Assembly (NCBI GenBank): GCA_037178675.1
Contig: JAYMGJ010000751.1
Coordinates: forward strand, 17,188-81,187
DNA length: 64,000 bases
From: Scleroderma bovista
Lineage: Eukaryota > Basidiomycota > Agaricomycetes > Boletales > Sclerodermataceae
Direction: 5' to 3'
Shown: piece after piece, positions 23,180 through 37,531 of the stretch
How positions within the stretch are numbered: the first letter of the stretch is position 1
Layout: each line of letters starts with the position of its first letter
Notes under the pieces: model-generated
Seen by the model: the letters and a program-made list of their open reading frames with translations, nothing else
The model's database searches: none
Told to the model about the DNA's origin: nothing
Translations under genes and position numbers: made by a program

Positions 23180-24796
23180 ATTTTGTCGGTGAAGAGCATC
23201 TTGTTCAACCAAACGAGGCTAGCTCCTGCGAATGGCCATTTGAGAGATGTCCGTTGAGAGCATAGCATATATGTAACCAGTACATAGATGCCAAACGAAA
23301 CGCACACGCAACCAATATCGAATTCATCCACTATGAAGCATTTCGAACGACCAATTGAGCATTCAACGCCAATCTCCGTCCAAAAGAATGATGTCAAGTT
23401 ATACCCTTTATCATTACGAGCTAACGAGTCTCAACCTTGGCTGCCTATCTCAGGGTGTCGTAGAACACATCCTAACTCAACGTCGCCAGCATCATCGAAT
23501 GTTGTACGGACCTCGGGGCGCAGATGCTTGATGAACAAGGACCTGCGAGCCATATCAGCAAATGAAAGCATTTATGCGTGACAATATGGAGGTTATTACA
23601 CAGCTGGTAAGTTTCGAGTAGCTCATGGGTGATTTACATTGTCCTAGATATTCGGGTAAGTGGGCGATAATTATACGAGTGGACACTGAAGATGAATCAC
23701 ATGTTTCGACGCTTGTCATGTGGAAGACCAGGACTCTAGCTGCCTGCCTTCGTGATGCGTCCGAGGGATGTGCATGATCTCCACCGTATAGCTCAAATCA
23801 TCGCAAGTGCACTGTGGTGCAGAACCTCAATGTGAGTACGAAAGCGACGTGCTCTGCAGAACTAAGTTTTGAGCTGATGATGGCTAATCGAGGAAGGGAC
23901 TATCATTTAGATAACACGAACGACCTTTGGCACACATTAAAATAAAGGCTCGCGGATTAAACGCACCAAAGACATCTTCAACATCTGGATCACCACTGGC
24001 CTCAGGTGATCCATACCATGGATGAGACCCTGTGAAGATAAAGAACGTCACTGTTGTTGATTCGGGAGACATATGGGAACGGTCATCCGTGTCTTGGAGG
24101 AACGCCGAATCCCGAGTATGTAGTAGCGGTTCACGATAATGCCAATCTCAACATCCCAGATCTGAGAACGTGATCGATATCATTACAACCTGTCCCGGTT
24201 CCAATCTTGCTCGTCAGGGATACAAGCTAGTGGGATATTTCAATGAAAGGCGCACTTGTAGTAACATATTGCCATGTATCTGTTACGAATGCGAACGGGG
24301 AGCATTATTGCCCTCGAAGAAGGTAATCTTGCATCGGGGAACGGATCTATTGAAGTTCGAAAAGAGCCTTATGATGTCCCTCACATCTTGCGATGCGACT
24401 TCACCTGCAATCATCGTGAGTTATATTGTTGGTGACCGTATGGTGATGTTTCTGTTTGAGAATCGACTATCTGGCATTTTCTGCAGGCCCATTGAAGGCT
24501 GGTGGTCTGTACCTGACGTTGTTTAAGTAATGACTTTGCAGCTGGTAAGGTATTCCGGATGGCGCTAAAGAAAAGATTCATGATTGTATGTAGAATCCAA
24601 CTTATCTCTCCAAATGGTGTTGGTCTGTTATGCAAGGAGGTACGGCCGGAGGAATAGAGCGTAGCCTTTGGTCCCGCTGTGACTGTCACAAGTGGGCTTG
24701 GGTCGACGGGGACGCTCCAGTCAATTTAGTGTAATAACGGTGCGGTCGAGAGGATCGAAGTAAGCCCTCGGCACCCTCGGCACATAGGCCACGTCT
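23180..24796. other. Intergenic stretch without a recognised gene
   Basis: Only short, unconnected open frames are visible. A minus-strand piece at 23884-24072 and a plus-strand piece at 24170-24526 have no motifs that I can name. It may contain further debris of the F-box relic or of older duplications. Confidence 0.4.
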
Positions 24797-25280
24797 TCAC
24801 GAGCTTCGCCAACCGGCTAAATGCCCCATTGATACATCTAGCCTAGTTGGGTCTGAGACGCTAAGATGCAGCTCACGGAACCGATGGCTACTTGTGAACA
24901 ACACTTGCATCGCCTCAAGATGTGGAGGGCTGTCGACTACGAGATGTTCTGCGTCCGAGATGTCCAGACTTTGTCCAGTTGGACACGTTGATGTCCACGA
25001 ACCGCCACAAGAAAGGGTTCACATAAGTAAAGTCTCTCCAGGACTTGGAGACTAGACTGAGAAGTACTGGAGGCCGCAATGGATTGGAGCGTTGAAACCA
25101 TAGCCAATGGCAGTGACGTCGCCTTGACTCCGTTCCTGCGTTCGTCAGATACAGTGAGGTCACCAGTGGGTGTCCCCTCGCAGGTTGCTTTACCACAGGA
25201 TTATTGTTGCTGTCACACTCCGGATTGTCCGGGAGCCGATAATGATAGGCTTCTTTTTCAGGAAACCGGGGTTGGTACAA
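24797..25280 (-). pseudogene. F-box protein fragment with frameshift
   Basis: The peptide LLSLVSKSWRDFTYVNPFLW followed by FVDINVSNWTKS is the standard start of Agaricomycete F-box proteins (LxxVCKxWRxxAxxTPxLW). After NWTKS the frame shifts; the next frame reads LDISDAEHLVVDSPPHLEAMQVLF and HRFRELHLSV, as expected for the family, then stops at 24797. No leucine-rich repeat region follows. The 5' end abuts the TRP1 start region. Confidence 0.65.
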
Positions 25281-25337
25281 AAGGTGCGCTCATCATCGAG
25301 CGTAATCTGAGCCAACTGCACCCAACCACACTGCACC

Positions 25338-27795
25338 ATGGCGCTCCCACCGCATCTCGCAAAGCCCATCGACTGTCTTATGATCGATAATTTCGATTCA
25401 TTTACTTGGAATCTCTACCAGTACCTCTGTCTCCTTGGTGCAGACGTCACCGTCATCCGAAACGATGCTATTCCAACCTCGCTGTTCCCTCAGCTCAATA
25501 TCAGAAACCTCATCATATCACCGGGACCAGGTCATCCTAAGACCGACTCAGGCATATCACGCGACGCCATCCGGTATTTTGCAGGCAAAGTCCCTGTGTT
25601 GGGTGTATGCATGGGTTTAGAATGTCTTGTGGACGTGTATGGTGGTGAAATTGGGTAAGGCCTTCCTGTTACCTTTGGTTGCTCTCTTGTCAGCTTAATT
25701 GTGGTTCTCCGGCCAAACTGTTTCCGTCCGTTCTCTTCGGTAATTCAGATATGCGGGCGAAATAAAACATGGAAAACTCAGCCCCATTCGACACGATGGC
25801 CGAGGTATCTTCCGGGATATCCCACAAAGCATCATGTCTACACGATACCACTCGCTAAGCGCCTCCCTTGCGACCCTTCCCGCCGATCTCATGGTTACGT
25901 GCGCCACAGAAGAAAGCGGTGTGATCATGGGGGTACGGCACCGCGAGTTTGTCGTCGAAGCCGTCCAATACCACCCAGAGAGTATCCTTTCTGATTCCGG
26001 GAACACTCTCCTACGTAACTTCCTTGCCTTGCGTGGGGGTAAATGGTCCGAAAACCCCGAAGCGCGTGTCCATGACCCCGACCTCCCGCCCTTCCCAATC
26101 GAGGCCCTCAAAGGAAAGGTAGAAGACTCGCCCGAGACTCGCGCCAAGGTATCAAGCGTCCTGGAAAAGATATATGTACAGCGCGCGGAGGATGTTGCTC
26201 GTGCCAAACAGGTTCCAGGCATGTCGCACTCCCACATCACCGACCTCCTGGAGATGGGTGTTGCCCCGCCGCTCATCTCCCTTGTTTCTCGGCTCCGTGC
26301 CAGCCGTCCCGCGCTCATGGCAGAGATCAAGCGTGCGAGTCCGTCCAAGGGCGACATCGCACTCACTGCCAATGCAGCCCTCCAAGCACGCACATATGCC
26401 TTGTCTGGCGCATCCGTCATCTCCGTCCTCACAGAACCCACGTGGTTCAAGGGGTCCCTCCTCGATATGCGTCTAGCCCGCCAGGCCATCGACAACATCC
26501 CCCAGCGCCCTGCTGTTCTTCGTAAGGATTTCATACTGGACGAGTACCAGATCGCCGAAGCTAGACTGCATGGCGCGGATACGGTTCTGCTGATCGTGGC
26601 GATGCTTGCCCCAGAAAGACTGAAGGAACTGTACGCCTACTCACTCTCGCTGGGAATGGAACCCCTCGTTGAGGTGAACAACGCACACGAGATGAACATC
26701 GCCCTCGATCTCGGTGCTAAAGTGATCGGGGTGAACAATCGAAACTTGCATGACTTCCAGGTCGACATGGGCACGACGAGCCGGCTCGCCGACATGGTCA
26801 AGGAGCGGGACGTCATCCTGTGTGCGCTGAGTGGGATATCATCGCCCAAGGACGTCAGCCAGTACGTCGAACAGGGCGTCTCGGCGGTCTTGGTCGGTGA
26901 GGCCCTCATGCGCGCTAAGGACACGAAGGCATTCATACGCGAGTTGCTCGGTTTGCCGAGCACACCGCGTGTGCCCCTAGTCAAGATATGTGGCGTGAGG
27001 AGCGTGGAGGAGGCCATGGCGGTTGCGACTGCAGGTGCAGATATGATCGGTGTCATGTTTGTGCCCGGCAGTAAGCGGTTCGTATCGATCGATGTGGCAC
27101 GCGAGATCGCGCAGGCAGTTCGTACCATGCGGTCTGATGCGGCATCGCAAACCACAGAAGAGCCTGCTTCGGAAGGTGCCCTCGCGAACGGGGTGCCCAC
27201 AGATTCGAACGAGGGCTGGTTCTCGTGCAACGCGCGCCGATTATCGACCAGAGCTCGACGCCCCCTTGTAGTCGGCGTTTTCCAGAACCAATCATTAGAG
27301 GAAGTGGAGTTTGTCACTTCGTCAGTTCAATTGGATCTCGTCCAGTTGCACGGAAAGGAACCCCTGGAGTGGAGCAGGAACCTGCCTGTTCGTGTGATCC
27401 GCGCCTTCCACGTCGCCCCAGACGGCAGCGGATTGGAGGATTTGACGACGCCTGGATTCCATCATTTCGTGTTACTGGACTCGCAGAGGAGTGATGGATT
27501 GAGTGGAGGAAGTGGGAAAGTGGTGGACTGGGATCTGGCGGCGAATGTGGTGAAAGCAGGAGAGCACCTGAGTGCTGACGGGGATATCAAGCCCGACGGT
27601 GTATCAAATGATGGTAGTTTGATGCCGATCATCCTTGCGGGCGGCCTTACACCTGAAACCGTTGCCACGGCTGTGGAGAAAGTTCACCCTTGGGCTGTGG
27701 ATGTCAGTGGTGGGGTGGAAACATCGGATGGGAAAGCGAAAGACCTGACCAAGGTTTCCACATTCATCAGAGCGGTGAAGGAACTGCAGTTGTGA
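25338..27795 (+). CDS. TRP1: Trifunctional tryptophan biosynthesis protein TRP1
   Basis: Fusion of anthranilate synthase glutaminase subunit, indole-3-glycerol-phosphate synthase (IGPS) and phosphoribosylanthranilate isomerase (PRAI), the usual fungal arrangement. The glutaminase has [25 protein letters not shown], nucleophile Cys in [10 protein letters not shown], and VQYHPESI with the catalytic His and Glu. IGPS has [42 protein letters not shown] and [14 protein letters not shown] has [32 protein letters not shown] and AVDVSGGVE. Exons 25338-25654 and 25749-27795 give 787 residues, the usual length. The ATG at 25338 ([10 protein letters not shown]) puts the glutaminase motifs at the expected distance from the N-terminus. 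The enzyme is cytosolic. Confidence 0.97.
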
Positions 27796-28813
27796 TTGTA
27801 ATGTGGAATCATGACTAGACAAGCTCCATGATGTAGGTACTGTAGTAGAATGTGTTTTATGAAGGACTGCATTGGCGTTCTACCACACGGTTTGCAAGTC
27901 ACTGGGCGTAATTGCAACTTGCGTGCGTGAGCGCAAGAGGTGTTTAAAAATGACTGCAACAAACTCGTGGAACATGCGTGAAGGACATGACGAATAGATG
28001 CCACCAAAGGCAAAGGGTACACATCTAAATCGAGAGCGAGCATTGCTCACTGGATCAGTGGTGGATGTTCCGAACAGATAGCCTGCACCTTCCGCACCTT
28101 CCAAGGGCGTGCAAATAGCACTCAGTGATGGCGCGTCACCTGGTCGGGTTCAGGGAGTTTGATTCAAAGAACTCGTGATACTTGCTAGAGAAGGCGTCAA
28201 CCGGGAATTGCGCCACGGGCAGAGGGTTCGGGGGATGAAGTCATTCGTTCGGTAGTGCAAAGACAGGGTCGAGTGGTCCAGGTCGTCCATATGCCGTCTT
28301 CCACGAGTGAGCGCTACTAGTAAAAGCTCCCTAAACCCTTGTTGTCTGGTCCAATGGGAAGCGTATCGATCGATTGCAACGGCGACCTGGAACCCAACAG
28401 CGACGCCTGGTTGAACTCGATATTTCGCTTGACCCACCAAGGCTTCCCTGTTCCGCCCGCATAATACATGGTTCAGTAGTCTGAGTGCGTCCAGTAGTAG
28501 ACTTGACCGCCCCCTTGTCCCTGTGCGCTTGCTCACTATCACAATAGCCTCCATTCGACGATTGGCACCGGATCCTGCCTGGATCTGTTCTAGGCTTCAG
28601 AATCAGAATAAAACTCCCCCGCATGGAGAAAGTCGCCTACTGCATAAATGGTCAAGACCTGCCACTCCCCTTCCTGAACGACTGACCCAAGCCTAACTCG
28701 AGAACGTACGCAGCTGCTGCCTCTCTTTCTGCAACTGGCCTCAGCGCTCATGTGTCCCCTACCAGTACATCTAGCCCAGGTCATCTGGCTAGCTACTGAT
28801 TAGCAAGGCGACG
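27796..28813. other. Intergenic stretch without a recognised gene
   Basis: Holds the 3' flank of TRP1 and the 5' flank of the Fic gene. Several overlapping minus-strand frames (28150-28784) show no domain motifs, and I do not support them as genes. Confidence 0.4.
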
Positions 28814-30731
28814 ATGGTCGCCCGAGTAGACCCCAATTTCCGTGTCCCCTTCCATTGTCGTCAACTTGCTCCTTCGAACATATCTGGTTGGGATTACAGC
28901 AGCGTGCCCGAGCTTTCTGTATGTGTCCCTTCCTCGCGATCGAACCAATATCTCTACTCCGCGTCACTACCCTTGCCCGATATGCACCACTGTCTCACAT
29001 AGATAAAATACTCACTCTCCACTTTGACATCTTCTAGGTTTTGCCCGATGATATGCCCATAGAAGATCAGCAGGCTCTTGCTGAACAGCACAAAGAGCTC
29101 CAAATTGCTGCTGCATCCATCACCTCTTCATCCCCACCAGAAGATGTCGAGCGATTCGAGCGGGGCCTCCGCCAGCTCGCGCTCGCCTGGGAGAACTACT
29201 ATTTGCCCAAATTTCCTGGGCCCTTTTTCCGTGTGCGTGTTGCGGACGTACGAGCTGTCGGTGGATCATGGAATACAGCTCTCATGCTGTACGATGAGGT
29301 AGCCAGCGCGCTTGATTGCTCATCGTCGTCTTATTGTCTTCGTAGGTCCTCCATTCTCTCACGGGCCCCGAATGTGCTTCGTTTGCCGAGTTCGTCTCCA
29401 TTGTGCGGTCCAGAGCCCAGGGCGATGCGGAACAACAGGGTTCGTCTGTTCCTTTTGATTCCGATTCCTCGCCGATTTCGTCTGATACCCGTCCACATCC
29501 TCCATCACCATCCGCACGTACTCACCACATTGATCGATGACCAGTAGCACTGAAAAATGGGAACCTGAATTTTTTCCAGCCATGGAAGCCTGCCCGGCAG
29601 CATGCTAACCCTTTCTCATGGCCAATGCTTCCTAATGCGGCGCCCGATATGCTGGCAGCGTGGCGCACGTCGACGACACAGAGACAATATCTAAACTATA
29701 ATTGGGTCCAGACTCTTTTGCTCGATCAGGACTGTTTACTGACATCGCGAGTACGTTCATATCAGACTAATATGTCCGGTCCCTCTGTCATGTCACTCTG
29801 CTAACTCATCCACAGTCCACGGAAGCATTGACCAAGGGCGGCTTCGTACCTTCCTTGGTGGAATTTGTGCATGATAGCGACCTGAAGGATCCCCATGATG
29901 TCGTAGAAGCTTTATTCGACATCGAGGAGGTGAGTCTGGCGTACGCTGCTTTCCATTCATGTATTCGACCTATGGTTCTAGGCATATGCCGACATCTACA
30001 AAATGAAAGACAAACCAGAACTTTTGTCGACAGAGAACCTCAAGGTCGTTCATGCTAAGCTTATGAGGACACTCAAAGTCCAGGTCATCCAGAGTAAAAA
30101 TGGTCCCAAGATCCACGATGGCGGTAATTCAGCGCTGCACTATGTCAACGCAGGCTGTACCCGACAGACAACGCAAAAATCGGCGGTCGTGCGGAGCCAT
30201 CAATACAACCTCGCGTTTTGCCCTGTGGAGCACGTCGATCAGCAGCTTGATTACATTTGCAAGATGGGGAGGGTGCGTCTTCTGCATCCCTAGCTCGGCC
30301 CGCTCTTTCAACGGGCTTGACGGTCTCCATGCAGCAATACATCGCGAGGTGGCGGAACCCATTTGCAACCGCTGCCTGGCTACATGTTACATTCACGCGT
30401 TGCCACCCTTTCGATGTACGTTCTGGCTGAACATTTCCCAAGCTGAGCGCTGACGATTGCATACGTGTAGGATGGCAACGGCCGCATGGCACGCCTGATA
30501 TCCTCCATTCCGCTCGTACGCTGTGGCTTCCCGCCTCTGTGTATTACCCCGAGTGGGAGGAAAGTTTACTATGACAGTATGAACCTCGTCAGTACACTTC
30601 GCGATCTCCGCGTCGCTCACTAAACTGACGATGTGCAACAGGCTTGGGATGGCGACTATCAGCCTATGATCAATTGCTTTGTGAATTGCATTAGAGATGC
30701 GATGACTGACGTAGAGAGGATCATGTCTTGA
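28814..30731 (+). CDS. Fic (Fido) domain protein
   Basis: Fic enzymes transfer AMP or another phospho-group from a nucleotide to target proteins. The signature HPFDDGNGRMARLI is complete once the intron after HPFD (starting about 30413) is removed. The catalytic His, the phosphate-binding GNGR and the downstream Arg are all present. The start MVARVDPNFRVPF is joined to VLPDDMPIEDQQALAEQ across the intron 28919-29037. Other coding blocks are RQLALAWENYYLPKFPGPFFRV, LHSLTGPECASFAEF, FQPWKPARQHANPF, TLLLDQDCLLTS, LTKGGFVPSLVEFVHDSDLKDP, then STENLKVVHAKLMRT before the Fic core and WDGDYQPMINCFVN after it. No TPR repeats, membrane segment or clear (S/T)xxxE(G/N) inhibitory helix is visible. Fungal Fic proteins are common but their targets are mostly unknown. 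Confidence 0.85.
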
Positions 30732-32476
30732 AAAACGAAAATCAGAGCGGCGAACGGCACGATATCGAGGTTTCGGTGTATCACATACATACCTTCATTT
30801 CCACCTGGTTTCCGTGGTGATCTTCCCTCCTTATGTATAAGGTCCACCTCATATGACATACATACATGTATACTCACACCTGATTTGTACTCTTTCTATG
30901 TGTACCTCCTGAAAGTCTTAGTCAATTACATGTGAACATAATTGCAGCCAACATCTACTTTCTTGTGAACTAGATATGATGAGAGGTATGAGTGTTCCGA
31001 GCCCGATTGAATGTAGATCATGAACTACGGATGGGTCCGCTTGCTGAGCCCTACTTGCATCACTGCAAGCACTCCGCCGATGAGTCTTGATCTTAGACTG
31101 GTGGTGTGCGAAAGCGTTGTCAATAACCAAATATCACCACCGAGCGTGTCATGTGTCAAAAGGAAACCAATGATAGTGGTGTAAATCCAAGCGACCTCAA
31201 AGCTCATTCAATCGAGTGCGGCAAAACATGATTGTGGGCGTGCAGGGGATCGATGGCTCAATTTTGGCTGCCTCTGGAGTTGATACCGCAGCAGAACGAA
31301 CTTCTTTGCTGTGACCTTGCAGTTGGGCCCTGACATTTGCGGCGTTCAACGTGCGCTTTCGATTGTTTCTCAATAGTGGCGAACTGTCTGTGATGATGGA
31401 CACCCTATCTACACGTTTTTCCTCCTCCCTGTCGATGTCGCCAGGCACGTCGTTCACATGATCAGCTTCACGGCGAGAGAAAGCAAGGTTAGGCATAGTG
31501 GCAGGGGGAACATCAGGGAGAACATCAACGCGAGGGGTAAAGGGCTTTCCGTGCTACGTTTTCGCATGAGTTCTCGCCTGGACTTCCTCTCTACTGACTC
31601 CAGTCCTTTGCCCTCTTGCCTGCTGTAACTCCTGCGCACTTGCAGTCCCGCACAACGGCGACCGAATGTGTAGGCTTGGGGGAACCTGTTACAAACCGGG
31701 ATGCAAGGTTCAAGGGCGAGTCAGATCGTCTGTGCATGTTAATTAAATGCAGATGGTGAGGCTGATCTGCGCTACAACATCACGCCCGATAGTGAAGCAG
31801 AACGCGGTGGCAGTAACTGGGCTGTAATAGATGCACCAACAGCTTCACCTTCATGGAAGATTCAAGAAGTAGGATTTCCAGGTCAGAAAGGAGATGCTGA
31901 CTCCTTGAGCGCCACTCGCCAGATAAATATGACGCGAGATACGACGCACACTGGCACCCAACCACGCCTGCGACGCATAGCTAAGCGAGATGTCCCGTAT
32001 CGTGCCCCTCGTTGACCCATTAGCTTAGTATCAAACAAAGTTCGTACCCAAATTATGATCAAATGTCTTGTGAGTTTGACACGTAACGTAGCAACTAAAC
32101 ATTCTGACAATACGCCCACCAAAGAAGGTCTGCCAGGAGCTCCTCTCATTTTCAGGCCTCTTGTCCCTGGAATTGAAGGAGAGATTGGAAATAACGACCG
32201 GTAAGCCGAGCTCTCCGTCCGCAAGTCGGGTTAGAAATTGTTTCGCGGACGATGGAAGTACTTGTTATGCAAAAATCAACTCTGGGGCCAGCTCATGATA
32301 CTGATATGTGCCCCAGTGGCACCGAGGGATATGAAAATAGCAGTCTTGCAACACACGGGTATCCACGGGTATCCACTGGCCATCCTGTGAGTCCCCCAGA
32401 TCGTGATAGCTAGTGTACGGCACCCGCGCAATTCGCGAATCCGTTGCCCATATCCCCTCTCGTTTTCAGCAAGAAA
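30732..32476. other. Intergenic stretch without a recognised gene
   Basis: Short frames on both strands (for example minus 31197-31496 and plus about 31752-31910) have some coding-like composition but no motif that I recognise. A gene with small exons could be hidden here. Confidence 0.35.
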
Positions 32477-34109
32477 ATGGGTACTTTGCCGCACTCTCCA
32501 GAGTCCTATGGTCGTGCTCTACAAGGTCCCTTAATTGGGTCCTTCTTCAGCATACTGTGAGTCCCGCATCAGTTCAATTAGTATCATCAAGGCTGAGCCG
32601 CATGAACTGACAGGCTTTATGGGGTTAGTTGTGTGCAGACTTTCCTCTACTACCAGACCTACCCAGACGACCACGTACGGTTGAAGTGTTTGGTACGACT
32701 ATAACCTGACGCCCGTGATAAGTAAACTAAATGCTTTGTGTCAGGTGGCGATTATTTGGTATAGATCTAATGACTTTCTGTATGGCCATCCACCGATCCC
32801 TCATACGTTGTTCTTCAGGACTACCGAGTCTATTTACAGCGGACTCGTGATATCCTTCAACAATACCTGTTTTATAAATGGATTCGGCAACCTTGTACTA
32901 ATCGATCGGATACCTTGGTGCGTTTATTTGACCTTGCTTGACCATCAGTCCTCAATTCAACGACCAGGGATCTTCTGGTGTGTACTATTGTCGCGTCCGT
33001 CTGGTCATTGAAAGATTCGCCTGACAGGTTTCTTCTGAATTAAGCGTGAGTCTAGATACTAGCGTTGATCTTACTTTATCCCACATTCTTTGGTTTGTAG
33101 TTCTTTACCATATTCATCGTGAACTTGTATGTGCACATTCACGAGTAATCCATTGCGTGGAATTACAGTCCATTCCATTCCGTTTTAGGTTTTTCGTCTG
33201 GCGAGTATGGATATGTATGTCGTCAGAAGGTTTTTTCGGTTTCGCAAACCTTAACCCCTGCTACAGTTTCCAAGAAGATCTGGGCTGTTGGCCTGCTAGT
33301 AAGCTCTTCTACCTATGATCGATGTATGGTCGGACTAGACAAATCACAGCTGCTTCTATCAACCATTCGCTATGGTATGTATCATGGTCAATGTCTGTCT
33401 ATCCAATAGTCAACGCCCATGGCTGCAGCGATAGCTACAGTTTCAATAGCGTTGGGGTGAGTGACTACGTCGAAACTCGCAGGACAGGTATCCTGACCGT
33501 GACGCACAGCTTTCATTATTCCAGCTGGGAGTCATTCAAGGATCATGCATATGTAGATCATATTTAATTTGCTCTGATTCTGACCTGCCCACAAAATCTT
33601 CCCTTAGGTACTCATTGCCATCACGATGGGTGTTGCCATCCTTGGAGACACAGTAATAGCGCTGAGTCTTGCGTACTATTTACGCGACAGACGTACACCA
33701 CGGTAATAATCGCAAGGTCTGGATGGTATGGATGTCTCACGATCGTGTGGCAGTTCTGCCCGACTGATTACTCGGATACTGGCATATGTTGTTGGGACTG
33801 GCGCACTCACAAGGTTTTTGCGCCCCTACCTTACGATCGTTATCCATCTGACGTTCAGAACCCAGCATGGTCCTAATAATGGAGCTCATTTTTGTAAGTT
33901 CGAGTGCTGCTCCTAGGGATGACACCTGAACTGGGACGCCTGGCATAGATCTTGGTCTCCTCGAACGACCTGATATTCGTTCCATTCGCACTGGTGCAGG
34001 TGAGATGTAAGGTTGAGACTTGCTTTGACGCATGCTGCAAGTCGACTGACTGCATTTGTAGTATACTCGAACTCGGCACTGCTGTCGTAAGCCTACCACA
34101 ATACTTCTA
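32477..34109 (+). CDS. DUF6534-like multipass membrane protein
   Basis: The start MGTLPHSPESYGRALQGPLIGSFFSIL is spliced to LYGVSCVQTFLYYQTYPDD, HVRLKCL and VAIIW, then TTESIYSGLVISF and NGFGNLVLIDRIPW. Later pieces are FFVWRVWI, AIATVSIALG, VLIAITMGVAILGDTVIALS followed by LAYYLRDRRTP, ARLITRILAYVVGTGALT, LIFVPFALVQ and VYSNSALLS. The order matches the seven-helix fungal DUF6534 family (N-terminal LYG, then SLCYYLRRSRT-like, then TGALTS and YTNSLLATLN-like). All exon ends up to position 32931 work in frame. The middle (about 32970-33420) I could not resolve, so the gene may be partly decayed. The stop and 3' end are approximate. Function is unknown. Confidence 0.5.
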
Positions 34110-34630
34110 CAGCTAACGCTGTCGTTGACAAGTGTTAACTCGTGTAGCCTCAATTTGCGACATTATCAGAGGAAAACTGTTCAGACAGTCCCAATCCCAC
34201 TTCACAATTGCAACCCTTCTATCACAACAAGTTGTTGTTGAACAGTAACTAACAGATTCATCTTTCGACGGAAACATTGGCCAGAAACGTGATCGTGATG
34301 CGGCCATTAGTAACATGTCCCCAGGTCCATCGCAATTTCGTCTTAAGCTACAACACCCATTTACATTCATTTCCATCATTCGCGTGTTCCGTAAACAAGG
34401 TGCATACCGTCTACGACGGCACTATTTTTCGTGCACATGTTTGTCGCCCGCATCGAAGACGACGGCTTTTCGAGTTGACAACACTATGGTAATTCCGAGA
34501 TATCGACCGAACAAACTAAGGTATGGTCTCCACCAGTTCCGGCCACTGCCATCGTACAAATAGTAGGGAAACACGAAAAATGTCTCGTTCTACACGACTT
34601 ACGGGACCAAATTCAGGCTGACCAATCACC

Positions 34631-36471
<1,841 letters not shown>

Positions 36472-37265
36472 AGTATCGAATGATGCTGGTGGGGAGATGA
36501 GAAGAACGAAGCGACAAGGCGGATCCCTCGATCACATATAAGACGGGCCTGTTCTGGCTCTCGACGGTATTTTATGGAAACCCGACCGAACGCACAGACG
36601 ATAATCATCACTCCAAACACCAACACACTAGTATACAGCGACCTTGTCGTTCCCATCGTCACGGACACAGCTCCAAGGACACCGCCCAAGCCCATCAACG
36701 CAGCAGCCAGTGGGCTGTCCATCGAGGTACCCTTTGTCCTCACAAACACCATCGCCTCAACGAACAAAGACTACAACGTCTCGCGTTTGGCGCTGCATTC
36801 GAGGTAGTCGATCAGGATTCAGAAGGGTGTCCAACGATCTTCATTGGGGAATGTTTACCGCAATCGGTGATGGCTAGATCGACCCCAGAACTTTTGTGAC
36901 CAGCATCGGATTTCTTCGACTTCAAACGTTACACCTGGCCAATAGTATGGAACCCGATTGGTTGTGCCAGACAAATTCGAATGCATCCGACACCTCTGGT
37001 TTCAATGCCAGGTATCTGCCTCTGGAATTCATCAAGGCAGAGACGATGCTGTATCAGGCTCGTGCACTCACTGAGTGGCAAATATCGGTCCAACAACTTC
37101 CCTGTCTGAATTCCCAATTTCGGGCCTAATCGATGATACATACTGTCCCGATGTACATTCATTTATGCAGGCCTATCACCTCATTCACTTGTTCCATCCC
37201 AGCGTTCATGTGAACCCCTCCAATATCTTGTGCACGCTTGCCATTCGCATTGCATAGGTTAGTTA
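36472..37265. other. Intergenic stretch upstream of the MAP kinase
   Basis: Contains the kinase promoter and two short overlapping plus-strand frames (36574-36877) that mirror it without family motifs. I do not support a gene. Confidence 0.4.
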
Positions 37266-37528
37266 CACACCGGGGATTTCAAGATTTTCCGTCCATTTAT
37301 AGTGCATTGAAAACGACAAATGATAATTTAAAATTTTACTTTCACATTTTAATGCCCTTAAAATTTGAATTATAACAGTAGTTTGAGATTTTAATGGCAG
37401 TAAAATTTGAATCACAACAATAATTTTAAATTTTAATGCAAGTAAAATGTGAAAGTAAAATTTAAAACTATCATTTGTCATTTTCAATGCACTATAAACG
37501 GCCGGAAAATCTTGAAATCTCCGGTGTG
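37266..37528. mobile_element. 263-bp palindromic MITE, probable Harbinger type
   Basis: The whole element is a near-perfect inverted repeat. It begins CACACCGGGGATTTCAAGAT and ends with the complement (ATCTTGAAATCTCCGGTGTG). The arms stay paired through the AT-rich middle (GACAAATGAT, AAATTTTACTTTCACATTTTA). It is flanked by TTA on both sides (37263-37265 and 37529-37531), the target duplication expected for PIF/Harbinger elements. It has no coding capacity. Confidence 0.85.
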
Positions 37529-37531
37529 TTA

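Noticed and set aside
25695..26534. 279-codon open frame antisense to TRP1
   Set aside because: Fully overlaps the well-supported TRP1 coding sequence in GC-rich DNA and has no family motif; a shadow frame.
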